Assembly (NCBI GenBank): GCA_039720395.1
Contig: CM077831.1
Span: 7,242,333-7,306,332 of the forward strand
Source of the DNA: Liquidambar formosana
Taxonomy: Eukaryota > Streptophyta > Magnoliopsida > Saxifragales > Altingiaceae
DNA length: 64,000 bases
Reading direction: 5' to 3'
The position numbers and the translations under genes were made by a program. Every line of letters starts with the position of its first letter. Positions within the stretch are counted from its first letter, which is position 1. The notes under the pieces are model-generated. The model did not search any database. It was not told the origin of the DNA and saw only the letters and a program-made list of their open reading frames with translations. Below, piece by piece: positions 37,250 through 47,553 of the stretch.

Positions 37250-37493
37250 TGTTCTAGGAGTTTAGTACAGAGATATATTTACAGTCTCAAAATTACAACT
37301 CTTTGTAATTTTATATTCTCAACTCTAACTCTATGGACATATTATGTAAATATAAATGATGCATATAAACATAATAGAATAAGCCATTTTTATTAAATCA
37401 ATAATAAATGTGACATACATAAATGAAATCAAATGATTGTTCCTAATTCCTAAACAATCATCTCTATGATTTGCTCTAGGGCATAATCCTAAC
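37250..37493 (-). repeat. Minus-strand copia LTR fragment (5' end of LTR)
   Basis: Reverse complement of an LTR beginning; ends on the plus strand with GGGCATAATCCTAACA, as M1 does at 15241. Only about 240 bp are present, starting where element B ends. This fits insertion of B into a minus-strand LTR. Confidence 0.85.
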
Positions 37494-38487
37494 ACATTGT
37501 AGGTTAGGGTATATATAGTTGATGAAGTATAAATCTAAAGCGTTTGAAAAGTTCAAAGAATTTAGATATGAAGTTGAGAAACAAACTGGTAAAAGTATTA
37601 AAGTACTTCGATCAGATCGAGGAGGAGAATACTTAACCAATTATTTTCTAAATCATCTTATGGAAGCTGGCATTCTATCTCAGTGGACACCTCCTGGAAT
37701 ACCACAACTCAATGGTGTGTCTGAGTGGCAGAATAGAACCTTATTAGATATGGTACGTTCCATGATGAGTTACATTGATTTACCATCATCCTTTTGGGGA
37801 TATGCCTTACAAACCACTGCGTATTTGTTAAATAAGGTTCCATCCAAATTCATCCCAAAGACACCGCATGAGATGTGGTATGGGAAGGTACCAAGCCTAA
37901 GATACATTAGGGTTTGGGGTTCCACTACATATGTAAAGACACATGATGTAAACAAATTGGAAGCAAAGTCAATGAAATGTAGGTTTGTGGGTTATCCTAA
38001 AGAAAGTTTAGGATACTACTTCTATTATCCTGACGAGCAAAAAGTTATTGTAAGTAAGTTTGCCATCCTTCTTGAGAAAGAGTTCATTCAAGAAGGAGGA
38101 AACAACAAGAAAATAGAACTCAAAGAGTTATTTGATGAGACACAAACTGACATAGATCCTATCCCTGTCCCTGATGAGACAGAACCTATTATTGTACCAC
38201 CACCTATCCATAGATCTAGTAGGATATCTGTTGTACCTGAGAGATATGGATTTCTCAATCAAGATGCAGAGGAATTGTTCCTAGGTGATAAAGAACACCT
38301 AGATGATCCCACTACTTATAGACAGGCGATATTAGATATCGACTCGAAAAGATGGCTCGATGCCATAAAATCCGAAATGGACTCAATGTATTCCAACCAT
38401 GTCTGGACTTTAGTAGATCCACCTGAAGGTATTGTACATATAGGCTACAAATGGATCTACAAAAGGAAGATAAGTTTAGATGGAAAG
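37494..38487 (+). pseudogene. Ty1/copia Pol fragment C (integrase to RT start)
   Basis: An open frame of about 320 codons (first ATG near 37521), truncated at both ends. Integrase core: KSKAFEKFKEFRYEVEKQTG, then SDRGGEYL, then GIPQLNGVSEWQNRTLLDMV, where the usual E-R-RNRTLL position reads EWQNRTLL. The C-terminal integrase has PHEMWYGKVPSLRYIRVWG and CRFVGYPKESLGYYFY. A linker with PIPVPDETEPIIVPPP follows, then HRSSRISVVPERYGFL. The beginning of RT has WLDAIKSEMDSMYSNHVWTL and GYKWIYKRK. The reading stops at DGK where a minus LTR fragment (38488) is inserted. It is the best-preserved copia Pol in the window but lacks gag, protease and most of RT. Confidence 0.88.
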
Positions 38488-38825
38488 TATTGGGAATCGA
38501 ACTAGAGGGAAAAATCGAAGTGCAAAATATAAAAATTTTTCCTACGATTCCACAGCCCATGAATTTAACTATGCATAATACAAAAACAAAACCCTAACTA
38601 TAAAGTGTGTAAGAGCACTTACAGTTTAATTGTCTTCTCCTTTTTGCTCCAAGCTTCGAATCCGGACAGCAGCGTATTAGCAATCCAAGTGTATTGCCTC
38701 TAATGGTATCCACACCTAGCTAGAACTTCAAGCCTTTTCCTTCTTCTTCTTTGTTGTTGCTAGAGAGAGAGAGAGAGAGAGAAGAGAGCCTCCAAGACTT
38801 CGGACGGCTAGGGCTTGGATGAGTA
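38488..38825 (-). repeat. Minus-strand copia LTR fragment (3' end of LTR)
   Basis: The plus strand begins TATTGGGAATCGAACTAG, a reverse-complemented LTR end with its terminal TG mutated to TA. About 340 bp follow, including a GA microsatellite at 38761-38781. It is cut by the start of a Tat-type LTR at 38826. Confidence 0.8.
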
Positions 38826-39524
38826 TGTCACACTCCATTTTTGTCACCTTAACTAGGGTATATCATTTCATGTAGGATTTCATGTTCTTTTTTAGTCTAG
38901 TCTTTTGCATTGAGTTTCTATGGTATTGAATATCATGTGTATGAATTTTGAAGTGATTTGGAGTTCATTTCAATAGTCAATAAGAACTTTTGTGATTTTG
39001 AGGGCAGAATCGTCTTTTAAGTCGTATATTCCATTTGACTTTGGAATGAGTCCCAAGTCATCCCTTTGAGTTCATATGAGTATATAGAGTCTATATATAG
39101 GTTCAATTTCATGAATTAATGATTTAGGATCAATTCGACTCATAACGGTTTAAGTTGGTTAAAAGACCCTTTCTTGGTTTGCTCAAATTGACTCACAAGA
39201 CCCACTCAATTTTCTCTCATTTAACTCTAATTTGGCTTTGTTTACATCCTAGATGTGGTTAGAAAGGTGGAATTTTGATTTGGAAAGCATTTGGTTTAAC
39301 TTTGTGTGCAAACCCAAGCTTTGCGACGGTGGTGCACCATGGTTAGCCGCCTTTGTAAAACCTAACCATGCACCTATGGCTAAGGAATTTTGTCTTAAAA
39401 TGCCTAAAAATGTGTTTCCCATCGAAATACAGTCGTTTTGGCTTTTATTTCGTCAAAATCGGACTTAATTTGACCTCTGTAGGACTTTTAGAGCGATCAG
39501 GAGTCAAAACCGGAGCGGAATAGA
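38826..39524 (+). repeat. 5' part of a third Tat-type LTR (T3)
   Basis: Starts TGTCACACTCCATTTTTGTC and can be followed against the complete element's LTR at 42351: the CTAGGG..ATCATTTCATG, AGTCTAGTC, GGGCA..ATCGTCTTTTAAGTC and TTTGACCTTGGAATGA-type blocks occur in the same order with many changes. About 700 bp remain before the CACTA element is inserted. The frame at 39253-39468 has no known domain. Confidence 0.75.
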
Positions 39525-39564
39525 CACTACAAGAAAAAGGTTGATAGATGATGCTTTTAGAATT

Positions 39565-39730
39565 TAAAAAGATGACCATTTTTTAAAAACCAGTCATCTT
39601 TTGATTTTTAGGTTAAAAAGATGACTAGTATTTAAGTTCAAACTTAAAACATGTCATCTTTGAAATAACAAAGATGACTGGTTTTTAAAAATATCATAAC
39701 AAAAGATGAATACTTTTAAAAACCAGTCAT
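39565..39730. repeat. CACTA subterminal repeats
   Basis: At least seven copies of AAGATGA or its complement TCATCTT, several extended to AAAGATGACTGGTTTTTAAA or its inverse, in alternating orientation (near 39568, 39592, 39615, 39652, 39670, 39701, 39720). In this superfamily such repeats are transposase binding sites. Confidence 0.8.
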
Positions 39731-39880
39731 CAATTAACTTTCCTCCTGTGTCATTTTTCTCTCTAACTCCCCAATCCTCTTTTAACACAACCTACCTTTT
39801 TTTTTTCTCTCTCTCTTTCTCTATCTCTCCAATATCCATCCCTCAGTTTCTCACAAAGCCTCATGCATTAGCACCACAAC

Positions 39881-40010
39881 CCTCACCGTTGCCGTCGCCT
39901 AGGCCAGGCCACCCTCACCGTTGCCGTCGCCTAGGTCAGGCCACCCTCATCGTTGCCGTCGCCTAGACCATCCTCACCGTTATCGTCGCCCAGGCCACCC
40001 TTATCGTTGC
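39881..40010 (+). repeat. 32-bp GCC-rich minisatellite
   Basis: CCTCACCGTTGCCGTCGCCT recurs at 39881, 39913 and 39945 with a period of 32 bp, then two more degenerate and shorter units to about 40010. Because 32 is not a multiple of three, the proline/arginine-rich frames across it shift and are not believable proteins. Confidence 0.85.
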
Positions 40011-41252
40011 CATCACCATCTCCATCTGCCTCACTCACGCTGACAATGTTGCGATCCACTTCGCTAGAAGTTGCTGCTGGCCTCATCGGAGTTTGTCCAA
40101 GGTATATCTCTCTCTTTCTTTCTCAATCTGTCTAGATCTATTCGAATCTACCTTGTATGTTTTTCTCTGCTTTTTTTTTAATTTTTTTTGGGTGCATTCT
40201 TTGTATCTCTCTCTTTTTCTTGCTTCCAATCTTTGTCAGCAGTTTTGCTTCTCAATGTATAGTTACATGTGCAACTACATTAGGGTTTCATATGTTCTTG
40301 ATTAGGTTTAATTTCAGGTTGGGGTTTGGTGTGATTCATTATACACCATATGTTATTCGATAATGTTCTCGGGTGTTTGGGTTGGGTTTTATTTTTTTCA
40401 TTGGTTTGAGACAATGTTTCAGCTGGAATTATATAAGGGTATTTAAGATTTGCAATGTTTTTTGGGGGTTTTAATTTGGGGATTTTCTGAGGATATGATA
40501 CGTGTGGTTTTAATTATATAAAGGCATAAACTTAGGTTTTCAGTTGCTTTCTGGTTCTAATTTGGGGCTTGGCTGTGAGATTTCCTTGGCTTCAATTCGT
40601 CTGGTGTTTCTTCAGTTGCTTTCTGGTTTATCTCTCATCACTTGTAGCCCCTGTTTTTCCTCTGCTCTTTTTTGCTTTGCTGCTCCTTTGTCTATTCGAT
40701 GTTTTCTTTTTTTTGTTGTTATGCTGGAGGGTGTATTGGAAGGTGTGTTGGTTGGAGTGTTTGGCCTAGGGTGATGTTTGTTTTGGGCGTATCTTCTTGG
40801 CTATAGGGGTGTTTTCTTCCTGCTTCATGCTTCCTGTTATCCAGCGGGGTGCTTCTTGTGTTCATTCTAATTAACACAAGTGATGGTCCAAACGAAATGC
40901 TATTCTTTTTCTAAATATTTTGTTTTTTTTTTAATTTTTAAATCTTGACATGTATTTAATCACTTATAATCTATTAAACTTAGCTCTATGTATTGTATAA
41001 AACATAATTACTTTATAGATTAATTTTTATGACATGATTATTATAAACTAAGGTTTGAATGTAGGATTAGTGTTTGTTGTTTCATTAACAATTTAAAATC
41101 CTTATGAGTGCTACTTATATTAATGTTGCATGTTCCTATTTGTCATCTCCTAATTTCGATAGACCTAAGTGAGTTCATTTCTTGCCCTAGTATGAAGCTA
41201 ATGATATGGGTTCAAAATTATATATTTTGATTTGGTTTTAGAGGACCGTGGT

Positions 41253-41253
<1 letters not shown>

Positions 41254-41300
<47 letters not shown>
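41254..41300 (+). repeat. Homopolymer run of 47 T
   Basis: Uninterrupted T tract inside the CACTA element. It could be the complement of a poly(A) tail, but no retroposon body or target duplication is visible beside it. Sequencing length error is possible. Confidence 0.85.
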
Positions 41301-41304
<4 letters not shown>

Positions 41305-42350
41305 AATTTAAATGTGGGGGTTGTTTGTTTGTGAAGGTAGTTTCTTTATGCTCAAGTACTGCTATGAGTTAGGTGTGAAATATGTTAACTAGATAAAGTC
41401 GGAATTTTTGGAAGTTCTAATGAGAACTTTAATTGAAAATTTTGGAGATTAAATTCTATCCAAAAATTCCATATACTTAGGTGGAATTTGACTCTGTTGG
41501 CTGTTGCAGTAACCAAAAAAATAAAATAAAATTCCATTTTGATGGGACATCCAAACAGGTCCTCGGCAGGTGGCTATAGGCCTTTTACGTTGTAAAACCA
41601 AGGTTTAGAACTAAGCTTCTAATTATAAGAGTCATAAGTGTCATCTTTTCCTTTGAACCGAAAAACGGAGGTAAATAAATCTGCTTTCAAGCAGATTCTT
41701 TAATCTAATGCAATTTCCCAAGAAACAAACACTACTCAGCTCTGAGAATAACCTGTGAACAACACAAGAATAATAACAATGATGAGGACAACGTGGATAA
41801 TGATACATAAAAAAACCTAGCGACAAGCGAACACACCAAGCCAAACTTGCAATCTCAGATATCCGTGAATGTTTCATGTTCCATGAACAATTCAAGGATC
41901 ATTTTTTTTTTTTTTTTTTTGGGTATAAAAGTGTTGGAGAATTTTGCAACAACGACAATAGATAAACTAATAAGGGGAAAAAAAAAATTATTCAAGAATA
42001 GAAACATCAATGCTTTTAAGAAAAGCTAAAATCCCTTTGAATTAAGGACACATCAAGACACTGGAAGCAAATGTATTTTGGCCTTGATGATTTTTGCAGG
42101 GTTTCTTGATGATTTTTGTAGTTTTGTTTTACATCATTTATGGAAAATTTTTTATCTTATATGATCTATGATTTGTCCTGCAGGGATTCTATCAAACATG
42201 ATTGTAGCTCTGTTTGGATTCAATTCTTAAATGGGGAAACTCTCTTTTCTTGTTTTAAATATTTTATTTTGTTCACTTTGTTTATAATTAGATACTATGT
42301 GATTTAAAATGGATCCATGATGCATCTATGTACTTTGTTTGATATGCAGC

Positions 42351-44951
42351 TGTCACACCCCATTTTTGCACCACCTTACTAGGGCTCATCATTTCATGCA
42401 TGTTTTTGTTTTGTTTTTGAGTCTAGTCACTTGCATTAGTTTTCTAGAGTCACAAGGACAATGGATATGAATTTTGGTTCAAATTGGAGTTGATCTTGAG
42501 GGATAATAAGAGCTTTTGTGACTTGAGGGGCATAATCGTCTTTTAAGTCCCAAACTTTTCATTTGACCTTGGAATGATCTCCAAATTGTTAATTGGAGTT
42601 CATATGGATGCATATGAGGTATTAAGTCCCGTGGCCCTGATGATGAGTTTAGTGTGGTTATTTACGGATTATCCTTGAAGAATTAGTGTGAATCACAGCA
42701 TGAGATTTTTGGTTAAAATGAAAAGAAAATTATTTTATTAAATTAGCCATTTTTATCATGACACTAACACGTGTACGTATGTGATGAGTGTGTGTACGCA
42801 CATACGATACATGTGTATGCGTGTTAGCGGTCAGTCTCCCAATTTTTATAAAAGACAATTTCCTTTTCCTATTCAGATTAGAAGTCTTTTATCATTATAA
42901 AATACCTTTTGATTATTCTCCAAGGAAACCTAGTCCAGGAAGGAAAGGGAAACTCCAGATTTCAGCTATAAATACTCTCTTAATGTCTTTAAACAAGGGA
43001 GAGGAGAAGAGGGTTTAAGGGGAGTGAAATTCGTCATAATTCAGCAGCAGATTTTCTGAGAACCAGCAGTCGTATTTTAATCATAACTTTTTCATCCGAA
43101 GTCAGAATTTGATGAAATTGGTCTTGTTAGAAAGATAATTCAATTCTCTACAACTTTGTATTTCACAAGCTTTGTCCAAATCCAACGTTTTCATACCCAA
43201 AAACGCGATTGAAGTTGCTGCTGCTGCAAAGTGACGAAAATCACTTTTCTTTTCTCTTGTTCTCTTTTTGTTTTCTATTTTCTTTTCAAAGTTGAGTGAG
43301 TTTTGATCTCTTTGCTGTGATACCACTTTGACAAAGAGGAGGATTCGTGTTGGTTTGATTCACTCTAAAGACCTGAGGAGCCACGAACAATTACAAACAC
43401 AAAGGAAGGCCCTTCCTAAGGTATTCTCCTTCTCTATTCAAGCTTAAACTAGGTTTTCATATGGGTTAGGCTTATTGCATGTTAAAGGTAACTTTTTTAT
43501 CATGTATTAACACTCTAGCTAGTTAATATACATGGAATATCTATTTTTTATCTACTGTTTAGCATGCTTTAGGGCTGTCCTTTAGGTTTTTAATGCATAG
43601 TTATGATTCTTGTGCTCCTGTTTGTCCTTGTGCTAGGATTAGTGTCATTGCATGTTAGAGTTAGGATTTTCATCATGTTATATTGCTTTAGTTAGTTAAT
43701 ATGCATGATTTAATTTCTGTTTAGTTTGGTTTTAGCATGATTAAAGTATGTCTTGTGAGTTTTTAAGCATATTTGTGAGTTTAGGGTTTTAGAGTCATTG
43801 TTTCGTGTTTGTTTTCATATAGCATGATAAAGTAGACTTTTTTATTGGTTTTTCTTCGTGTTTGCTGTATATGTTTTTCATATAGAGTAAACATGATAGT
43901 TTTGCATGCATGTTAGTATGTTTTAGGGTTTTTATGCATGATATGGTTCTAGGAATATGTTAGGACTTATTATTGTTCGCTGTTTTTGCTATTGGCATGC
44001 TTAGTGGATGATTTTAGGTCATAATACTATTCTGTCCAGATTTGCATGTTAGTGTTTTTGCATGGTTTTGAGCACTTGTAAGGGTGCAAATAGGTGTGGT
44101 ATTTGTCCTATGGCAAATAGGGCTGCTTATGTCTGAAATGGCTAAATGCTTGGAGTAATTGCGCTCAGGTAAGTGGGTGTAAAGGTGCCCCAATTCACCT
44201 TTCTTCCTTATCCCTTCTCTTCTCCCTATCTAGAGTTAATTTTTAATATGATCCTATGGTTTAATTAGAGGTTTCCTTCATAAACAAAATTCTGGTTTTT
44301 ATTAAGGTTTCCATTTTGTGGATTTCTTTCCTAAAATCAAACTTTCTATCAATTCTCTTTTGATAAAATAAGGAAACCTAGGGTTTTAACCATAGGTTTG
44401 TATTAGGATTTAACCTTAGTTCTAATCGAACTACGTGGACTTTGATCCATGTATTTCGTTGCATGGTACGTAGGCGCTCTTCGTGAGGCTCAAGTCCGTT
44501 TTAGGATCCAAGCATCCTAGGTTTATTTTTGTTTTCTTTTCTTCTTTTTCTTTTTCTGTTTTTATGTGCATATTATGCATGGATGGATGAATGAAATATA
44601 TGATATGCATGCAATTCTTGTGATGATATACTTGCTGATTTTTGTATGGAAAGATCTTGATTTAGCCCAAATGAACTGAGAGACCGAAAGGGTGACATGG
44701 GTGCCTATAGGCTTTGCCTAGAACCTTCCCATGTCATAACCTAGCCTCCGAATCCCCGATTTCTTTGGTTTTCAAAAGATTGGTTTTTGCCTTTCCTTTT
44801 TTATGGAGTCATTCAAATTGTTTTCCTAAAACAAACTATTTTTAGGGTTTTCCTTGTTTCCTTTAAAAAATAAGGTGGCGACTCCTTTCCTTTTTCTTTT
44901 TCAAACCCATTTTCTTTCAATCCCTTGTGGGCCCAATTTCCGGGGTTCACA
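42351..44951 (+). repeat. 5' LTR of the Tat element (2601 bp)
   Basis: TGTCACACCCC to GGGGTTCACA. It is collinear with the 3' LTR without indels. It contains a TATA box (42967) and a primer-like decamer TGGCGACTCC at 44876-44885. The 76-residue frame at 42788 and the minus frame at 43102 recur in the 3' LTR only because the LTRs are copies. Confidence 0.95.
42967..42974 (+). promoter_or_regulatory. TATA box of the Tat LTR
   Basis: TATAAATA preceded by CAGC and followed by CTCTCTTAATG; duplicated at 57290-57297. It is likely the promoter for genomic RNA, with transcription from about 43000, which leaves a very long (about 1.9 kb) R-U5. Confidence 0.6.
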
Positions 44952-44954
44952 GTT

Positions 44955-44972
44955 TGGCGACTCCACTGGGGA
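44955..44972 (+). promoter_or_regulatory. Primer binding site, tRNA-Arg type
   Basis: TGGCGACTCCACTGGGGA begins three bases after the LTR. Its complement ends in CGCCA, fitting the 3' end of an arginine tRNA, the primer reported for Ogre/Tat elements. The assignment to Arg is from memory of the family, not a search. Confidence 0.75.
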
Positions 44973-45828
44973 TGTTGTGGGCTAGACTCTATAAAGTTTA
45001 ATTGGGCTAAGTTAATTTCTTATGTTTAATTAAAATCAATCACATTGCATCCGCTTGATTGTGTGCTTTCATTTATTGCATTGTGTGCGCAAACTCTTGC
45101 ATGCTAGGATCGATGTCCCTCGATGTATCCTTGCCAGCGATCGGCCTAGTCTCAAGCTTGGTTTTCCTGATTCCATGTGTTGGGGCGAAAGCTATCAACC
45201 TCTCTTGCCTAGTACCCTTGGGCTTGCCCTTGGGTATATTAAATGAGTTAATGACGTACTGCTGGACCCACGCGGCGTTCCTGATGCCACATGTGGTTAG
45301 GTATAAGGATTGCTCAAGCAAGTGAAGGACCCTAGCCTACCCTTATCATTAGTCCATATAGACAGACTTGTAGGACACTACAGTCTCACCTTTATGCACC
45401 CACAATTGTTTGTAATGATGCTATGCCGTGTTTGTGGTGTGAGGCTTTATATCTTATGCCCTTAACATAGACCTTTAAACCCTAGCCTTCGTTAAGGCCA
45501 TGGGTTAGGAGGAATAAATTAAGGAAATAGGATGTAAAGCTATGTTTGTGATGTGCTAGTCCTAGGGGATTAATTAAACCTAGTTGAAGGACTCTATGCC
45601 CTATTCTTTAAAACATACCCTTAATCCATGATCCCTGTAAAGGTAATTGGATAAAAGGAATGAATTAATTGAACATGGTGTAGAGACCAAGTTCATTAAG
45701 GAAAATATGGAGGTTTAGGACAAGTCCTTAGGCTAAAGGTTAAAACTTTTCTATCCATAGACGTGCTGGCTTGGATCCGCAATCCACAAGGGCGTCTAGT
45801 GAGTGTTGAGTCTACCCATCAGACAGAC
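44973..45828 (+). other. Leader of the Tat element
   Basis: About 860 bases between primer site and gag ATG. No frame longer than 88 codons and none with a domain I recognise; the additional ORF1 of Ogre elements is not here. The frame before the gag ATG is open from about 45763, but the ATG at 45829 is the first methionine codon in it. Confidence 0.6.
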
Positions 45829-47553
45829 ATGGCCGACGAAAGAACTAGTGAGGGGCACTTTGACCTTGAGGCTTGCCTGAAAGCCATCATAGCCAAGCTT
45901 GACCATACCGCCGAGACATCCGATACCGCATTGAAAATAGCTCAAGAGAACCAACAGAAGATGGCGGATCTTGAACAAAATGGCTCTAAGGCCCATTCCT
46001 CGGGTATACCTCATGGGGCTGGCACCGAAGAGGGACCTCAATCCAATGAGAACACCAAGACAAGGGGGGAAAGTAGCTCGAAACCTGAGGTCACCAACCT
46101 AGAAGGGGAAGCCAAGGGGAAAGGTACTAGCAGTGATTCCGTGTTAGCTAGCAAGGTAGAAGCTTTGGAGAGAACCATAAAAGGGATTCGCAGGGCTGAT
46201 GACATGGTCGATGTGCGGACTCTATCCCTGTTTCCAATGGCTCGTATTCCACTACAATTCAAGATGCCGGAGTTAGAAAAGTTCGATGGGACGGGTTGCC
46301 CTAAGACTCATTTGAAGATGTACGTGCGAGCTATACACCCTCGAGGGGCTACTGACGAGCTTTTAGCTCAAATGTTCCATGAAACCTTGGCCACTTCTGC
46401 TTTGAAATGGTTCTTATCCTTGGATGAGAATAGAACCCGGACTTGGGAAGACATATGCAATGAGTTTTCAGAGCACTACAAGTATAACACAGAGGTGGAC
46501 GTTACTCGAAGGGACCTAGAAACCACCAAGCAAGGGGCTCATGAAACTTTCTCCGCTTACATTACAAGGTGGAGACAAAAGGCGTCGAGAATGACGGATA
46601 GGCCGAATGAGGAGGACCAAATTCAGTTAGTAGTTAAGAACCTACTGCCCGTGTACCACAAGCACTTATTTGCCCACTATTTCCCCAATTTCAAAGCTCT
46701 CATTGGGGCTGGCACGCAGGTTGAAGATGCTATCAATGATGGGACAATCAAGACTGAGGAAGTGAGGAGTCGCAAGACAAACTTTACTGGGAAGAACAAT
46801 GCTGAGGTCAACACCATAACTCAACCAATCCAACCCTTTTCTCTCAATGATGTCAACCTACCTCACCAATTCACTGACCTATTCATGCCACTCGAAAGAG
46901 TCCTTGAAAAGCTCATAAGTCGTGACCTATTGAAGCCACTCGACCCAAGACCCCCACCAAATCCCTTACCCAAGAGCTACAATGAGAATGAGTACTACAA
47001 GTACCACCAATCCAAAGGCCATGCCACCAATCGCTGTATTCGCCTTCGCCACCAAGTCCAAGACCTCATTGACAAGCAAGTCATTTCACCACCAACTCGT
47101 CCAAATGTCACCCGTAATCCTCTCCCATCACACAACAACACACCCCCACCTAACACCATAAATGCCATTGGGGTTGAATCCTCTCGCCCTCGCCATCCCA
47201 TAAGACAATACACTCCGCTCCCCATGACCTTAACCCGTCTCTTCACCATTTGCCGCAATAACAGCCTTATCATGCCACTTCCACCAAAGCTAAGACCATC
47301 AACCCCTCACCAATATTGCCAATACCATCGTGCACCCGGCCATGACACCGAGGCTTGTTCTATACTAAAGAAGATCATCCAAGACCTCATTGACCAAAAG
47401 GTTTTGTTGTTGCCAAAGAAATCTATCCAACAAGAGCTGAAAGAAAGATATGAAGCAGGGGATCCTCAGGTTGGCCTATTAGGTGAAGCGTCGGGAAATA
47501 TGATTACTATGTGCTGTACTCAAGCCCAAGTCCGATATCAGATGAGCCGATAG
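45829..47553 (+). CDS. Tat-lineage Gag
   Basis: 574 residues from ATG 45829 (MADERTSEGHFDLEACLKAI). The N-terminal 140 residues are charged and low in order. The Gag capsid core spans about residues 146-290: MPELEKFDGTGCP, then WFLSLDENRTRTWEDICNEF, then RRDLETTKQGAHETFSAYI. Two knuckle-like motifs follow. The first, near residue 392, reads YYKYHQSKGHATNRC, with Tyr where the T2 copy has Cys. The second, near 497, is CQYHRAPGHDTEAC. The zero frame closes at 47553. Eighteen codons earlier a slippery heptamer (47493) allows entry to the protease frame. Gag forms the particle in the cytoplasm and binds genomic RNA. Confidence 0.92.
   Translation: MADERTSEGHFDLEACLKAIIAKLDHTAETSDTALKIAQENQQKMADLEQNGSKAHSSGIPHGAGTEEGPQSNENTKTRGESSSKPEVTNLEGEAKGKGTSSDSVLASKVEALERTIKGIRRADDMVDVRTLSLFPMARIPLQFKMPELEKFDGTGCPKTHLKMYVRAIHPRGATDELLAQMFHETLATSALKWFLSLDENRTRTWEDICNEFSEHYKYNTEVDVTRRDLETTKQGAHETFSAYITRWRQKASRMTDRPNEEDQIQLVVKNLLPVYHKHLFAHYFPNFKALIGAGTQVEDAINDGTIKTEEVRSRKTNFTGKNNAEVNTITQPIQPFSLNDVNLPHQFTDLFMPLERVLEKLISRDLLKPLDPRPPPNPLPKSYNENEYYKYHQSKGHATNRCIRLRHQVQDLIDKQVISPPTRPNVTRNPLPSHNNTPPPNTINAIGVESSRPRHPIRQYTPLPMTLTRLFTICRNNSLIMPLPPKLRPSTPHQYCQYHRAPGHDTEACSILKKIIQDLIDQKVLLLPKKSIQQELKERYEAGDPQVGLLGEASGNMITMCCTQAQVRYQMSR

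Larger units (their letters stand above)
39525..42350 (+). mobile_element. Left part of a CACTA (En/Spm-type) transposon
   Basis: CACTACAAGAAAAAGG at 39525 is the standard CACTA terminal inverted repeat; AGA at 39522-39524 would be the 3-bp target duplication. Behind it are subterminal inverted repeats (39565-39730). The right terminus (ending TTCTTGTAGTG) is not in the window. The Tat element at 42351 and copia N3 at 59365 are both inserted in it. I see no transposase domain. A GCC-rich minisatellite at 39881 and a possible splice donor (CCAAGGTATATC near 40098) suggest either an untranslated first exon or captured host DNA. 40150-42350 is AT-rich with nothing recognisable. Confidence 0.75.

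Noticed and set aside
39706..40363. Proline-, serine- or phenylalanine-rich frames in the CACTA region.
   Set aside because: They follow low-complexity pyrimidine DNA and a 32-bp repeat not divisible by three; no domain.
42788..43326. Two small frames in the Tat LTR, each found again in the other LTR (57111-57649).
   Set aside because: Their repetition is explained by LTR duplication; they have no start context or domain and lie around the promoter and R region.
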